A stretch of 64,000 nucleotides of DNA from Candidatus Thalassarchaeum betae (GCA_003193925.1 PSPG01000007.1:1-64000); one strand, 5' to 3'. Positions 16,801 to 24,892 are shown, counted from the first letter of the stretch. The notes: generated by a model from the letters alone, not told the origin. Made by a program: numbers and translations.

Positions 16801-17674
16801 CAGTGACGGCGACGGTCTGTCTGACGGTTACGAGGTCAAGGTGACCGGCTCCGACCCGGTGAAATTCAACTTCGACAGGGATGAAGACGGGTTCTACGAC
16901 TTCGAGGACTGCGAGGACCTGGTGGACACGATCAACCCCGACGGCATCGAGGCGTGGAACGGCTGGGACGACGACTGCAACGATGCAGTGGATGACGGAC
17001 TGGACCGACGCACTCTGGTGACTACCGAGCCGGACTTCAAGCGCGTTTACGCCTGGGACGCCGTCAATGACACTCTAGTGCTGACGATGAGCGCCATCCC
17101 ACCTCAGGTCGAGGCAAGTATCTCCTGGCAGTTCGGGGACTTCACCCTGACCGACAATGTGAGTTCTGACGGCAAGACGGTGGTCATACGGCCGATTGAC
17201 TGCGAGGTGCGCAACGGCACCCTGACGATCTACCTGTGCGACCAAGGGAGCGGTCCCCAGCAGGTCACTGCGACCATGGTGGACTCCGGGATCACCACCG
17301 TATTCGTCTGGGACCTCGACATGGAGGTCTGGATCCCTCCACCGACCCTGCTCGAGAGACTGTTCTCTTTCATCGTCAGCCCCATTGGCATCGTTGTCAC
17401 CCTCGTGCTGCTGCTGACCGTCCTAGTCGGTGGTGTTTACGCTGGAATGAGGTTCTCGCACAACCGCAAACTCAAGGACGCCTACCAGGCATACGACCTG
17501 AAGTCCGAGAAGTTCGCCCTCTCGCCCGAGCTCGGGCAGTACGAGCTGCCATCAGCGCCGGACCTAGGCTCGCTGATAGGGCAACAGAACACCCCCGTCG
17601 AGCTCCCTCCATTGCCTGCTCGCCCGGTCGAGGAGAGCGAAGACGGCATACCGAGAGCGCCGGACTTGGACTGA
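13898..17674 (+). CDS. secreted, membrane-anchored subtilisin-like protease with P-domain and Asp-rich repeats
   Basis: A 1258-residue type I membrane protein. It has a signal peptide (to about residue 30), a propeptide-like region, and an S8 subtilase domain with Asp191 (VVDDGLD), His228 (NGHGTAV) and Ser407 (GGTSSATP). A proprotein-convertase P-domain follows (about 490-605: SLESVDVAVDISHTARGDLD), giving a kexin-like order. Next come thrombospondin-type-3-like Asp repeats (DTDGDGLNDYDE) and MopE-like Cys motifs (DCDDxD...DNDCD), including three 97-residue tandem units. Then a beta-rich domain, a membrane helix (about 1150-1175) and a cytoplasmic tail of about 80 residues. It probably acts on the cell surface, Ca-stabilised, degrading proteins. 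An inner ATG at 13916 is an alternative start. Its stop codon directly abuts that of the opposing gene. Confidence 0.93.
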   Translation: MQSGSTMRTALAVLLVLLIAPLGGVASGSPGAPVDLEIEGDEIMPTYSRSVQLGFNRVEDLNQYTEEQLSETNEWLVVTRVPIHRHLWTKAAPELSEPAPILRGAYIWHFEEPLKALPQLQKSLEAGEIESFSPLVLKKQNPRTIPNDTDFDDQWHLENTGQTNGVSGEDANVTGAWDTYTGTGVVISVVDDGLDHAHADLSPNYSPLLSYDWCNDDEDPSPSSWNGHGTAVAGVAAAVGNNSLDVTGIAFDATIAGSTLIACWAGDSLEADALSYENDDIDIYTNSWGPVDDGQTLEAPGPLTLAAFEYDAYQGREGLGNVITWAAGNGLGSNDNSNYDGYANSRYTIAVTAINHNGEQSYYAEPGANILVAAYSNGDGEGITTTDITGSGGYSNGNVTHDFGGTSSATPLAAGIIALILDANGNLTWRDVQHVLVNSARMNDASDSSWELNGGGHDVSHKYGFGVVDGGAAVSVAENWQNVGEELNATYGPYTPSIDIPDDSTGWTEVTTVVTQEYSLESVDVAVDISHTARGDLDIVLVSPSGTESWLAESRNDNGNHYSDWMFSTVRHWDESSLGTWTLKVRDTDSGTNGTLNSWELILHGVDVDYDHDDDGLSDENETLVYGTDPYNPDTDGDGLNDYDEVMVYGTNPLLTDTDLDGLTDAAEVFSTGTDPLDSDTDDDGLSDGAEVNYWLSDPLVYDPDADSDLFYHFNDCNDTNPDVNPGKPELLNGIDDDCDDYIDEGYNFTDRDNDGLMDWDEYHVHGTDYMDEDTDDDGLYDGEEVNIFASMGADPLVYDPDDDNDSWYWFQDCDDEDGERSPGHPELLDGLDNDCDFLIDEDYWTLDTDNDGLYDYDEFHNITTDPLDGDSDGDGLPDGLEYNEYASLGADPLVYDPDADSDGWYWFQDCDDNDSDRSPSKPEVLDAKDNDCDGVVDEDFFELDSDGDGLTDYEEYHNVTSNPGLADSDGDGLSDGYEVKVTGSDPVKFNFDRDEDGFYDFEDCEDLVDTINPDGIEAWNGWDDDCNDAVDDGLDRRTLVTTEPDFKRVYAWDAVNDTLVLTMSAIPPQVEASISWQFGDFTLTDNVSSDGKTVVIRPIDCEVRNGTLTIYLCDQGSGPQQVTATMVDSGITTVFVWDLDMEVWIPPPTLLERLFSFIVSPIGIVVTLVLLLTVLVGGVYAGMRFSHNRKLKDAYQAYDLKSEKFALSPELGQYELPSAPDLGSLIGQQNTPVELPPLPARPVEESEDGIPRAPDLD
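15989..16861 (+). repeat. three 291-bp tandem repeats inside the subtilase gene
   Basis: Units start at 15989, 16280 and 16571, exactly 291 bases (97 codons) apart, each beginning with the codons for DPLVYDPD. Each unit joins a MopE-like Cys pair to one or two Asp-rich Ca-binding loops. Units 2 and 3 are more alike (both with WYWFQDCDD), suggesting stepwise duplication. Confidence 0.85.
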
Positions 17675-19057
17675 TTAGGACCATCTGGGGTCAGCCTCGC
17701 CCGCTTCGTCGTCCGCGATGTCATCATCGTTACGCCCCCACTCGGCGTCTGGCGAGCCGCCGGACCACTCTCCCAAGACTGAGATGTCCTCGACATCCTC
17801 GTCTTCGCGCCACGGCGGGTCGCCGTCGGAGCCACTGGTGACGAGACAGCCCTCGGGATCGAGTCTCTTCCTCAGCGTCTTAACACCGCGAGTCACCGGC
17901 AGGAGGTGTCCTATCGGGGTACCAGCGTTGACGAAAGGATGGGTGGCCGTGGAGATCAAGAGTCCCCTTGTCGGAGCGAGGACGTCGTAACCATCGCCCG
18001 GCCTCTCCGGATCGGTCACGGTAGCCACCGTCTCGCCCTTCTCGACGAAGCTGCCAGCCGGGGTCAGCACGTCCAGCAGGCCGCCTTGGTCGGAGCGGAT
18101 CCAGACCGAGCCTGAGGCCAGAATCCTGAATCTGGGACGGCTGGGGTATCCTGGTAGCACCTTGAGGCTGCGAAGCACGTTCAACACGCCGTAAATCGCC
18201 ACTTGCACGGACTCGGGGTCGGCCTCGTTCGGGCCACCGCCCTCGTAGGTGATGGCGCCGATACCGGAGTCGTTGGCCATTCTACGTAGAGAGCCCTTCG
18301 GGCCTTCGTTGTCGAGTATCGCCTCGATGCCGAAGGCCCTAGCGATTCTATTGCTGGCACGGTGGGCGAGGTTAGCGCGTATTTGCGGCATGTTGGTGCG
18401 ACCCACGGCGGCGGTGTGCAGGTCGATCACGTGGTCGCTGCCTGAGATGACCTTGTTCCACAGGCGGTGAGCCACCCTGGAGGTTGTGTTGCTGTCGGGC
18501 TTGCCGGGGAAACTGCGATTCAGATCCCTGCCGTCGGCCATGTACCTGCTCTGACGCCGATAGCCCGGGAGATTCACCACAGGGACGATCCGCAACGTGC
18601 CGGCCATGGCTGCAGGGTCGATCGCCTTGTCCTCGCCGAGGATGTTGGGGCCGCAGAGGTAAGTCAGGGCCAGCGGCCCGACGAGCTCGTTGCCGTGAAG
18701 AGCCCCTAGGATGGTGACCACTGGCCCGGGCCTGGCACCGTGGACCACGGTGATAGGAATGGGCCATGACTCCCCGATGTCGACTTCCAGCAAGTCGAAC
18801 TCGATCTGCCGGACGGTGCCGGGGTTGATTCTCTTCCTGAGGAACCTGTGATACTTCGGGCCGTCCTTCCTGGACCACCTCTTCGGTGTCCCGGAGCTGT
18901 CCTCGAGGGCCTTCTCGATCTCCTTCCTGCGGCTCTGGGGAATCTGATTGGCGACCTTCAGGGGCTGCGAGCGCCTGCGCTTGGCCCTCGGCGCCGCGGC
19001 CTCGGCGGGCTTGGCGGACTCCTTGTCATCTACATCTGAACGCTTGGCTGGCAACAA
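17675..19057 (-). CDS. succinylglutamate desuccinylase/aspartoacylase-family zinc hydrolase
   Basis: A 460-residue protein whose core (about 95-400) is an M14-like AstE/AspA fold. HGNE gives zinc ligands His and Glu, VIDLHTAAVG gives the third His, and DLNRSFPG with TYEGGG complete the active-site set. Such enzymes hydrolyse N-acyl amino acids or similar amides. The N-terminal 90 residues are unusually basic (AKRRRSQPLK, RKRINPG) and the last 45 very acidic (EDEDVEDIS, NDDDIADDEAGEAD). There is no signal peptide, so it is cytoplasmic. The start is TTG 19057; no ATG exists in the N-terminal part. Stop abuts that of the subtilase with no spacer. Confidence 0.82.
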   Translation of the reverse strand: MLPAKRSDVDDKESAKPAEAAAPRAKRRRSQPLKVANQIPQSRRKEIEKALEDSSGTPKRWSRKDGPKYHRFLRKRINPGTVRQIEFDLLEVDIGESWPIPITVVHGARPGPVVTILGALHGNELVGPLALTYLCGPNILGEDKAIDPAAMAGTLRIVPVVNLPGYRRQSRYMADGRDLNRSFPGKPDSNTTSRVAHRLWNKVISGSDHVIDLHTAAVGRTNMPQIRANLAHRASNRIARAFGIEAILDNEGPKGSLRRMANDSGIGAITYEGGGPNEADPESVQVAIYGVLNVLRSLKVLPGYPSRPRFRILASGSVWIRSDQGGLLDVLTPAGSFVEKGETVATVTDPERPGDGYDVLAPTRGLLISTATHPFVNAGTPIGHLLPVTRGVKTLRKRLDPEGCLVTSGSDGDPPWREDEDVEDISVLGEWSGGSPDAEWGRNDDDIADDEAGEADPRWS

Positions 19058-19140
19058 CCCACGGAGCAGGTCCTTCGATTAAGAGCATGCGTTCTCAGAA
19101 CTCTAGGAATTTTCATTTCCCAGTGGCCCTCCCCGGAGTC

Positions 19141-19617
19141 ATGGCAGGGGAGCGCGGCCCATCGGTGCAGGAGGAGCACGCACCGAACAGTATCTGCTTC
19201 GGTTGCGGTCCCGCTAACGAGAAGGGGCTCAGAATCCGCTCTTTCCGCTCCGAGGGAGGCTTGCAGATGGAATTCGCCCCCTGCGAGGAGCATCAGGCGT
19301 TCCCGGGCATGGTCAACGGTGGCATAATCGGCACTCTGCTAGACTGCCACGGTAACTGGACGGCAGCGATTGCACTGATGGATCAGGCAGGCGACTCAGA
19401 GGCGCCATGCACTGTCACGGCCTCCTACAGCATCCGGCTGAGAAGGCCTACTCCCTATGGCGTCATACTGCACGTCAGCTCCGAGGTCGAGGAGATAGGG
19501 GATGACAGGGCCAAGGTGCGATTGGCACTCACTGCAAATGGCGACCTGTGCGCCACCGGAGAGGGACTCTTCGTGGCGGTAAAGGAGGGGCATCCGGCCT
19601 TTCACCGTTGGAATTAG
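19141..19617 (+). CDS. hotdog-fold thioesterase (PaaI/4HBT-like)
   Basis: About 158 residues. The N-terminal CFGCGPANEKGLRI is the Cys-x-x-Cys-Gly motif seen in one PaaI-like thioesterase branch. AFPGMVNGGIIGTLLDCHGN is the active-site helix region with the acidic residue, and later strands (VTASYSIRLRRPTP) complete a hotdog. It likely hydrolyses an acyl-CoA. I chose ATG 19141, not the upstream ATG 19087, because the AT-rich AGGAATTTTCATTT at 19105-19118 lies 23-36 bases before it, right for a leaderless promoter. The next gene, hel308, starts 47 bases later. Confidence 0.85.
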   Translation: MAGERGPSVQEEHAPNSICFGCGPANEKGLRIRSFRSEGGLQMEFAPCEEHQAFPGMVNGGIIGTLLDCHGNWTAAIALMDQAGDSEAPCTVTASYSIRLRRPTPYGVILHVSSEVEEIGDDRAKVRLALTANGDLCATGEGLFVAVKEGHPAFHRWN

Positions 19618-19664
19618 CGCTAACTCCTCGGCATCCTTTAGAACGGCCGAATCGAAGACCGTAC

Positions 19665-22214
19665 GTGGCGCAGTCATCAGACCAGCCCTCGCGCAGGCTC
19701 GAGGACTTGAATCTCGACGACAGGATCGTGGAAATGCTGCGTGACCAGTGGGGCATCGAGGAGCTCTTTCCGCCTCAGGCCGAGGCCTTGCCCCCCGCCC
19801 TCTCTGGACGCAACGTGATGCTGACGATCCCCACTGCCAGCGGCAAGTCGCTGGTCGCGCACCTGACCATTGTGCACCGACTCACTACCGACTTGGAGGG
19901 AGCGCGGGCGCTGTACATAGTACCGTTGAAGGCGCTCGCCACAGAGAAGGTCAAGGAACTCAGGGCAATCGCAGGAAGCGTTGGACTGCGAGTTGGCCTA
20001 GCGATTGGCGACAGAGATGGTGAGACCGGGCTGATCGAGGATTCGGACATTCTCGTCTGCACCAGCGAGAAGCTGGACTCGCTGCTCCGGACCCGCTCGG
20101 AGCTGATGGACAAGGTCGGGATAGTGGTCAGCGACGAGTTCCACCTCCTGCACGACCCGGGCAGGGGTCCGACCCTCGAGATCCTGCTCTCCCGCATCAG
20201 GCACCAGCGACCGGAGGCTCAGATCATCGCCCTCTCAGCCACTGTCGGCAACTCCGAGGAGATGGCCGAATGGCTGGATGCCGAGTTGATCGTCTCCGAC
20301 TGGCGCCCGGTCACGCTCCGCTACGGCACGCTCACCGGCCTGGATGTGAGCGTCCACCGGGTCGACGGCAGGGGTGACGAGGAGTTGCCTGAGCCGCGTT
20401 CGATAGAAGGCAAGTCGACTCATCCCCTGCAGGCCGTCCTCGAAGACACGGTGCGAGACGGGGGTCAGCTCCTCGTCTTCGTCTCGTCGCGAGCCTCCGC
20501 CCAGAAGGAGGCGCGCGAACTCGCCAGGCACACTCGCAGGAGACTGGTCGAAGGCAGTGACGCGTTCAATCCCGGCTTGACGGAGCATTGGGATCGGATT
20601 GCCGACAGACTGGCTAGGCGGAATGACGACTCTGCGATGGTCAAGGCCCTGGTCACCTCCGTCAGAGGAGGTGTTGCCTTCCACCATGCCGGGCTCACGA
20701 GCGGGCAGCGCTGTCTGATCGAGGAGGCGTTTCGCGAAGGCTGGCTCCTCTGCGTTGTCGCGACTCCGACCCTCGCGCAGGGCGTCAACCTCCCTGCCCG
20801 GCGCGTCGTGGTAAGAGACCTGAGGCGCTGGAGCACGGTGGCGGGCAGGACCATGCCACTGCCGGTGATGGAGGTCAGGCAGATGATGGGCAGGGCTGGC
20901 AGGCCGAAGTACGACGATGTCGGAGATGCCTGGCTGCTCGCCAAGAGTCGCGAGGAGGAGGCCGACCTCGTCGACCTCTACCTCCTCGGGGCTCCCGAGG
21001 AGGTGACTTCGAAACTGGCCAATCCAACAGCTCTGCGCGCCGAAGAGGACCCAGCGCTACTGACTCACGTGCTCTCCATGGTTGCGACCGGTGGCACCGA
21101 TGACCGAGACGCCTTGGGACGTTTCTTCTCGAAGACATTCCTCGCCACCCAAATCGACTCTGAGTCGCTGGCCGCGAGGATCGACGATGTCGTCAGCTGG
21201 CTCGCTGCCAATGGGATGGTCGACAGGCTAGGCGAGTCTGACGAGGTCAAGGCGAGGATGCTGGAGGAGGAGCCAGTCCAGGAGCCGGAGGAATGGGAGG
21301 ACGAGGTGCCCTCGTGGGTCGGCTCGGCCTCCGAAGTCACCGGCCTCGACGTCGCTTCTGGACCAATCAGGAGATACGGCGAGAAGCCTCGCAGGGGCCC
21401 GCCGATCTTCGGCTTCCGCAAAGCCAGCATACATGATTCGTACGAGCCTGACCCGCCCGAATCGCCTTCGATGACTTACAAGGCGACCGCTCTCGGAGAG
21501 AGGGTCGCTCAACTCTACCTCAATCCGATATCAGGGCGCATCATCCGTGACGGCTTGGGGCGGGCCATGGCCATCCTGACGGGAGAGGACAAGCACGGGC
21601 AGGTCTCGCCACTCAGCCTCTTGCATCTGGTCTCCTGCACGCCCGACTTCATGCCGCTCTGGCCTCGCAAGGACGACTACGACGCCATCCAGGCCGCTTT
21701 GCACGGGCACGAGCGCGAGTTCCTAGCCGAGCCCATCGACTTGGACGAGGAGCGGCGGATGAAGGGTGTGCTCGTCCTGCAGTCGTGGAGCGACGAGTCG
21801 CGCGTAGATCACATTGAGCAGGAGTGGAACGTCCAGCCGGGGGACCTGCACGGGCGGGTCGAACAGGCCGAGTGGCTGCTGTACGCCACTCGGCGTATCC
21901 TCGCGGAGGACAAGGAACTGGCCTCTCTCGACAAGGGTGCACACCGCACTCTCGTCGAAGCGGTCGACGAGATGCACAGGAGGGTGCGATACGGCTGCAG
22001 GGCCGACCTGCTGGGCCTCGTCGCCCTGCGGGGGGTCGGCCGAGCCAGAGCAAGGCAGATGGCCGACCTGCTGGGAGTCTCGAACGCCGCGGACGTCGCT
22101 GCGCTAACCGAGAGGGACCGCGAGAGGCTGTCCGACCTGCGGGGATGGAGCCCTCAGCTGGTTGAGAACCTGGTCGCGGGGGCCGGGCGGTCCATCAGAC
22201 GCCGCTCCCGCTAG
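19665..22214 (+). CDS. hel308: Hel308-type superfamily 2 DNA helicase
   Basis: About 849 residues, longer than typical archaeal Hel308 (about 700). Motif I is PTASGKSL (about 56-63), motif II DEFH, motif III SATVGN, motif V ATPTLAQGVNLP, and motif VI QMMGRAGRPKYD. The C-terminus has a helix-hairpin-helix (LVALRGVGRARARQMADLLG). The enzyme unwinds lagging-strand-type branched DNA at stalled forks. The extra length includes an acidic linker (EEEPVQEPEEWEDEVPSW) and following segment between the helicase core and the ratchet domain. GTG 19665 is chosen from the family's N-terminus and an AT-rich box TTTAGA about 24-29 bases upstream. Followed by cgi121, a neighbour pair seen in other archaea. 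Confidence 0.93.
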   Translation: MAQSSDQPSRRLEDLNLDDRIVEMLRDQWGIEELFPPQAEALPPALSGRNVMLTIPTASGKSLVAHLTIVHRLTTDLEGARALYIVPLKALATEKVKELRAIAGSVGLRVGLAIGDRDGETGLIEDSDILVCTSEKLDSLLRTRSELMDKVGIVVSDEFHLLHDPGRGPTLEILLSRIRHQRPEAQIIALSATVGNSEEMAEWLDAELIVSDWRPVTLRYGTLTGLDVSVHRVDGRGDEELPEPRSIEGKSTHPLQAVLEDTVRDGGQLLVFVSSRASAQKEARELARHTRRRLVEGSDAFNPGLTEHWDRIADRLARRNDDSAMVKALVTSVRGGVAFHHAGLTSGQRCLIEEAFREGWLLCVVATPTLAQGVNLPARRVVVRDLRRWSTVAGRTMPLPVMEVRQMMGRAGRPKYDDVGDAWLLAKSREEEADLVDLYLLGAPEEVTSKLANPTALRAEEDPALLTHVLSMVATGGTDDRDALGRFFSKTFLATQIDSESLAARIDDVVSWLAANGMVDRLGESDEVKARMLEEEPVQEPEEWEDEVPSWVGSASEVTGLDVASGPIRRYGEKPRRGPPIFGFRKASIHDSYEPDPPESPSMTYKATALGERVAQLYLNPISGRIIRDGLGRAMAILTGEDKHGQVSPLSLLHLVSCTPDFMPLWPRKDDYDAIQAALHGHEREFLAEPIDLDEERRMKGVLVLQSWSDESRVDHIEQEWNVQPGDLHGRVEQAEWLLYATRRILAEDKELASLDKGAHRTLVEAVDEMHRRVRYGCRADLLGLVALRGVGRARARQMADLLGVSNAADVAALTERDRERLSDLRGWSPQLVENLVAGAGRSIRRRSR

Positions 22215-22247
22215 AGACCCTTCTTCAACCGGAGGCTATCGCGTGCC

Positions 22248-22817
22248 ATGGCGGATGCTCACTTGGTGCCTTGGTTCCCCGCATGGGGCGTCAGCATGCC
22301 CGAGCCGATTGGCGAACCGGCTGATGTCGTCGCGTTGTTCAACGAGTGGAGACCGAGCGAGCGATGGCTGCTGCTGGCCTACGAGGCCGCCTGCAGCGAG
22401 ATTCGGCTCTGGACTGCCTGGTCGGCGCTGAGGCGCCGTGAGAAGGAGGGCAGGATGGTCGCTAGGACCTGCGATGCCGAGTTCCTCAGACTGATCTCCG
22501 GCACGCACCAACTGAGCACCGCCTTCGAACGCGCCGGGATTAACAGCGGTGACGAATTCGCTTGGATCGTCTACCTGCCTGAGTTCGGGGAGGGTGAGGG
22601 GTTCGGCGAAATCAAGATCCCCCGCTCGACGTATCTCAACAACGACTTGGGGGCTACGAGACTGATCGAGCACCTCGGGGGTACGCTTCTGGCCCGAAGG
22701 CCGGTACCCTCAGAGGAGGGTCTGCTCAGGCTGGGTGCTATCGAGCCTGGAGATTCGATACAGGTAACCAAACAAGAGGACGCTTACCTGCTCCACACCG
22801 CACTCGCAGACATGTGA
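22248..22817 (+). CDS. cgi121: KEOPS complex subunit Cgi121-like
   Basis: A 189-residue protein. The core RTCDAEFLRLISGTHQLS followed by TAFERAGINSGD closely matches the Cgi121 signature (E-F-L..SG..QI..A....G...G). Cgi121 binds Bud32 and the tRNA CCA end in the KEOPS complex that makes the universal N6-threonylcarbamoyl-adenosine at tRNA position 37. The first 60 residues are an extra Trp-rich segment (VPWFPAWGVSM) not usual for the family. Position directly after hel308 supports the call. The other KEOPS genes (Kae1, Bud32, Pcc1) are not in the window. Starts 33 bases after the hel308 stop. Confidence 0.75.
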   Translation: MADAHLVPWFPAWGVSMPEPIGEPADVVALFNEWRPSERWLLLAYEAACSEIRLWTAWSALRRREKEGRMVARTCDAEFLRLISGTHQLSTAFERAGINSGDEFAWIVYLPEFGEGEGFGEIKIPRSTYLNNDLGATRLIEHLGGTLLARRPVPSEEGLLRLGAIEPGDSIQVTKQEDAYLLHTALADM

Positions 22818-22824
22818 TGGTGCA

Positions 22825-22843
22825 TTGACCCCTTCGGGGTCAA
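22825..22843 (+). terminator. possible 3'-end hairpin after cgi121
   Basis: TTGACCCC-TTC-GGGGTCAA forms an 8-bp stem with a tight loop, 8 bases after the cgi121 stop. No T-tract follows, so it may be an mRNA-stabilising or processing hairpin and not a terminator. Confidence 0.4.
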
Positions 22844-22882
22844 ACTCATAGGTGAGCACCCTGAGGGCGGTGCGGCGATACG

Positions 22883-23128
22883 ATGGGGAAATTCTACGGT
22901 TTCCGGCACTGCGTGACCTGCAAGGTCGACTGCACAGCGGGTAACTTCATCGACTTCGAGAGCAAGAGATACTGCACGGCGTGCTGGATACAGAGTAACA
23001 ATCCCGACCACCCTGAACTCGAACAGATCAGGGAGCAAGTGAAGGATGCTGCTGAGCAGTGGAAGTGCCTCAGGTGGAGTCGCGAGGAAGGCCCTCTTCC
23101 CGATGGCCCAAAGCCGGTACGCCGATGA
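22883..23128 (+). CDS. small CxxC zinc-binding protein, 81 aa
   Basis: An 81-residue protein with HCVTCKVDC near residue 9 and YCTACW near residue 30. The Cys pairs are spaced about 20 residues apart, like a zinc ribbon or half LIM domain. The C-terminal half is a helical, charged segment with WKCLRW. No family recognised. It lies between cgi121 and the M3 peptidase on the same strand; its TGA stop (23126-23128) touches the peptidase Shine-Dalgarno (23128-23136), suggesting co-transcription and coupling. Could be a nucleic-acid or protein-binding zinc finger. Confidence 0.7.
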   Translation: MGKFYGFRHCVTCKVDCTAGNFIDFESKRYCTACWIQSNNPDHPELEQIREQVKDAAEQWKCLRWSREEGPLPDGPKPVRR

Positions 23129-23136
23129 GGTGAGAG
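23128..23136 (+). promoter_or_regulatory. Shine-Dalgarno AGGTGAGAG fixing a TTG start
   Basis: AGGTGA is complementary to the archaeal 16S 3' end. The same nine bases occur before the genes at 24893 (at 24883-24891), 27184 on the minus strand (27187-27195) and 27516 (27506-27514), each 1 or 2 bases before a TTG or GTG. Confidence 0.8.
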
Positions 23137-23137
23137 A

Positions 23138-24844
23138 TTGACCTCGAGTTTCGTAACCGAGGACTTCGATGCGTCAAAATGGGAGAACATCGAGCCCTAC
23201 GCCAACGACCTGCTGACTAGGGAGCTGACCTGCTCAGGATGCCTCGAGAGGCTGATAAAGGACAGTTCGACGCTCGCTGAGCACGTCTCGGAAGCAGGCA
23301 CCCTGCTCAGCATCGCGATGACCTGCGACACCGAGAATTCCAGCAAACTGCAGTCCTACCTCGACTTCGTCGAGAACGTCCAGCCGAAGCTGTCCGAGTT
23401 CGCTGACGCGCTCAACAGGAGGATGGCAGGGCATCCCGCTGTCGAGGAGTTACCCTCCCGCTACGACCTGATGATCAAGTGCATCCGCACCGACATTGGA
23501 ATCTTCAGGGAGGAGAACATCCCGCTTCAGGTCGAGGAGGCCAAACTCGAGACCGAGCATAGTACCATCACCGGGGCAATGATGGTCGAATACGACGGCG
23601 AGGAGAAGACCCTGCCACAGATGGCGATCTACCTCGAGGACACCGACCGCAGCGTCCGCGAGTCGGCTTGGCGGGCAATCACAGCCAGGATGGAGCAAGA
23701 TGCAGAGCGGCTCTCGGAGATTTACGATGAACTGATTCGAATCCGCCATCAGATCGCCACCAATGCCGGATTCGACGACTACCGTTTCTACATCTTCGAA
23801 GCCAAGCATCGCTACGACTACTCTCTAGATGACTGTCTGCAGTTCCACGACTCGATCGAGAGCGTGTGCGTGCCTCTGATGCACCAGATACACGGGGAGA
23901 GGCGCACTGCCTTGGACGTCGAGGCCCTGCGCCCGTGGGATGTCGGTGAGAAGTCTGGCGGCGGGGTCGATATCCACGGCAGGTCGCCCCTGCAGCCTTT
24001 CGATACCGTGGATGAGCTGATCTCCGGCTGCTCGAACATCTTCCACAGCATGTCGCCCGAGCTCGGAGGGATGTTCGACATGCTGAAGGAGAGGGACTCA
24101 CTGGACCTCGAGAGCAGGAAGGGAAAGGCTCCGGGCGGGTACCAGGCTAATCTCGAGAAGACCCGAATCCCGTTCATCTTCATGAACGCAGCAGGAACCC
24201 AAGGCGACCTGATGACGATGGTACACGAGGCGGGGCACGCCTTCCACTCGTGCTACAGCTCGGAGTTGGACCTCATCGACGAGCGCAACCCGCCACTGGA
24301 GTTCGCTGAGGTCGCTTCGATGTCGATGGAGTTGATGAGCCATCCTGAGTGGGGCGAGTTCTACAGCGAGGAGGAGGCTCGCAGGGCCAAGGCGGACCAC
24401 TTGGAGAAGATCGTCTGTTTCATGCCGTGGATGGCGACTATCGACGCCTTCCAGCACTGGGTGTACGCGAATCCGGAGCACTCCCGCGAGGAGCGCGCGG
24501 AGCACTGGCTGGAACTGAGGCGGAGGTTCGGGCCCAAGACCGACTGGAGCGGCTTCGAGGACCTGAAGGAGACTTCGTGGCAGGGCCAGCTGCACCTGTT
24601 CCAGGTGCCATTCTACTATGTGGAGTACGGAATAGCGCAACTCGGGGCGCTGCAACTGTGGCAGTACCACAGGAGGGACGCCTCGGACGCGCTCTCGCGC
24701 TACGCTCGGGCGATGAGCCTAGGCAACACTAAGCCCCTGCCAGAATTGTTCGGAGCAGCCGGCCTGAACCTCGGTTTCGGCGAGGAGCACGTAGGCTCCC
24801 TAATCGGTGAGTTGAACGAGGCCCTGACAGAGATCCAGGCCTGA
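23138..24844 (+). CDS. pepF: M3-family metallopeptidase (oligoendopeptidase F-like)
   Basis: A 568-residue zinc peptidase. The zinc motif is MVHEAGHAFH, with the third ligand Glu in EFAEVASMSME about 25 residues later, and HLFQVPFYYVEYGIAQLGA supplies the substrate-binding His/Tyr region near the C-terminus. Length and all-helical composition fit oligoendopeptidase F. It degrades short peptides in the cytosol (no signal peptide). Start is TTG 23138, preceded by AGGTGAGAG with optimal spacing. Together with the surface proteases it fits a protein-scavenging lifestyle (inference). Confidence 0.92.
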   Translation: MTSSFVTEDFDASKWENIEPYANDLLTRELTCSGCLERLIKDSSTLAEHVSEAGTLLSIAMTCDTENSSKLQSYLDFVENVQPKLSEFADALNRRMAGHPAVEELPSRYDLMIKCIRTDIGIFREENIPLQVEEAKLETEHSTITGAMMVEYDGEEKTLPQMAIYLEDTDRSVRESAWRAITARMEQDAERLSEIYDELIRIRHQIATNAGFDDYRFYIFEAKHRYDYSLDDCLQFHDSIESVCVPLMHQIHGERRTALDVEALRPWDVGEKSGGGVDIHGRSPLQPFDTVDELISGCSNIFHSMSPELGGMFDMLKERDSLDLESRKGKAPGGYQANLEKTRIPFIFMNAAGTQGDLMTMVHEAGHAFHSCYSSELDLIDERNPPLEFAEVASMSMELMSHPEWGEFYSEEEARRAKADHLEKIVCFMPWMATIDAFQHWVYANPEHSREERAEHWLELRRRFGPKTDWSGFEDLKETSWQGQLHLFQVPFYYVEYGIAQLGALQLWQYHRRDASDALSRYARAMSLGNTKPLPELFGAAGLNLGFGEEHVGSLIGELNEALTEIQA

Positions 24845-24892
24845 ACCGGCAGTATATTGCCACCAACGACCTAGCGGCGCAGAGGTGAGAGG

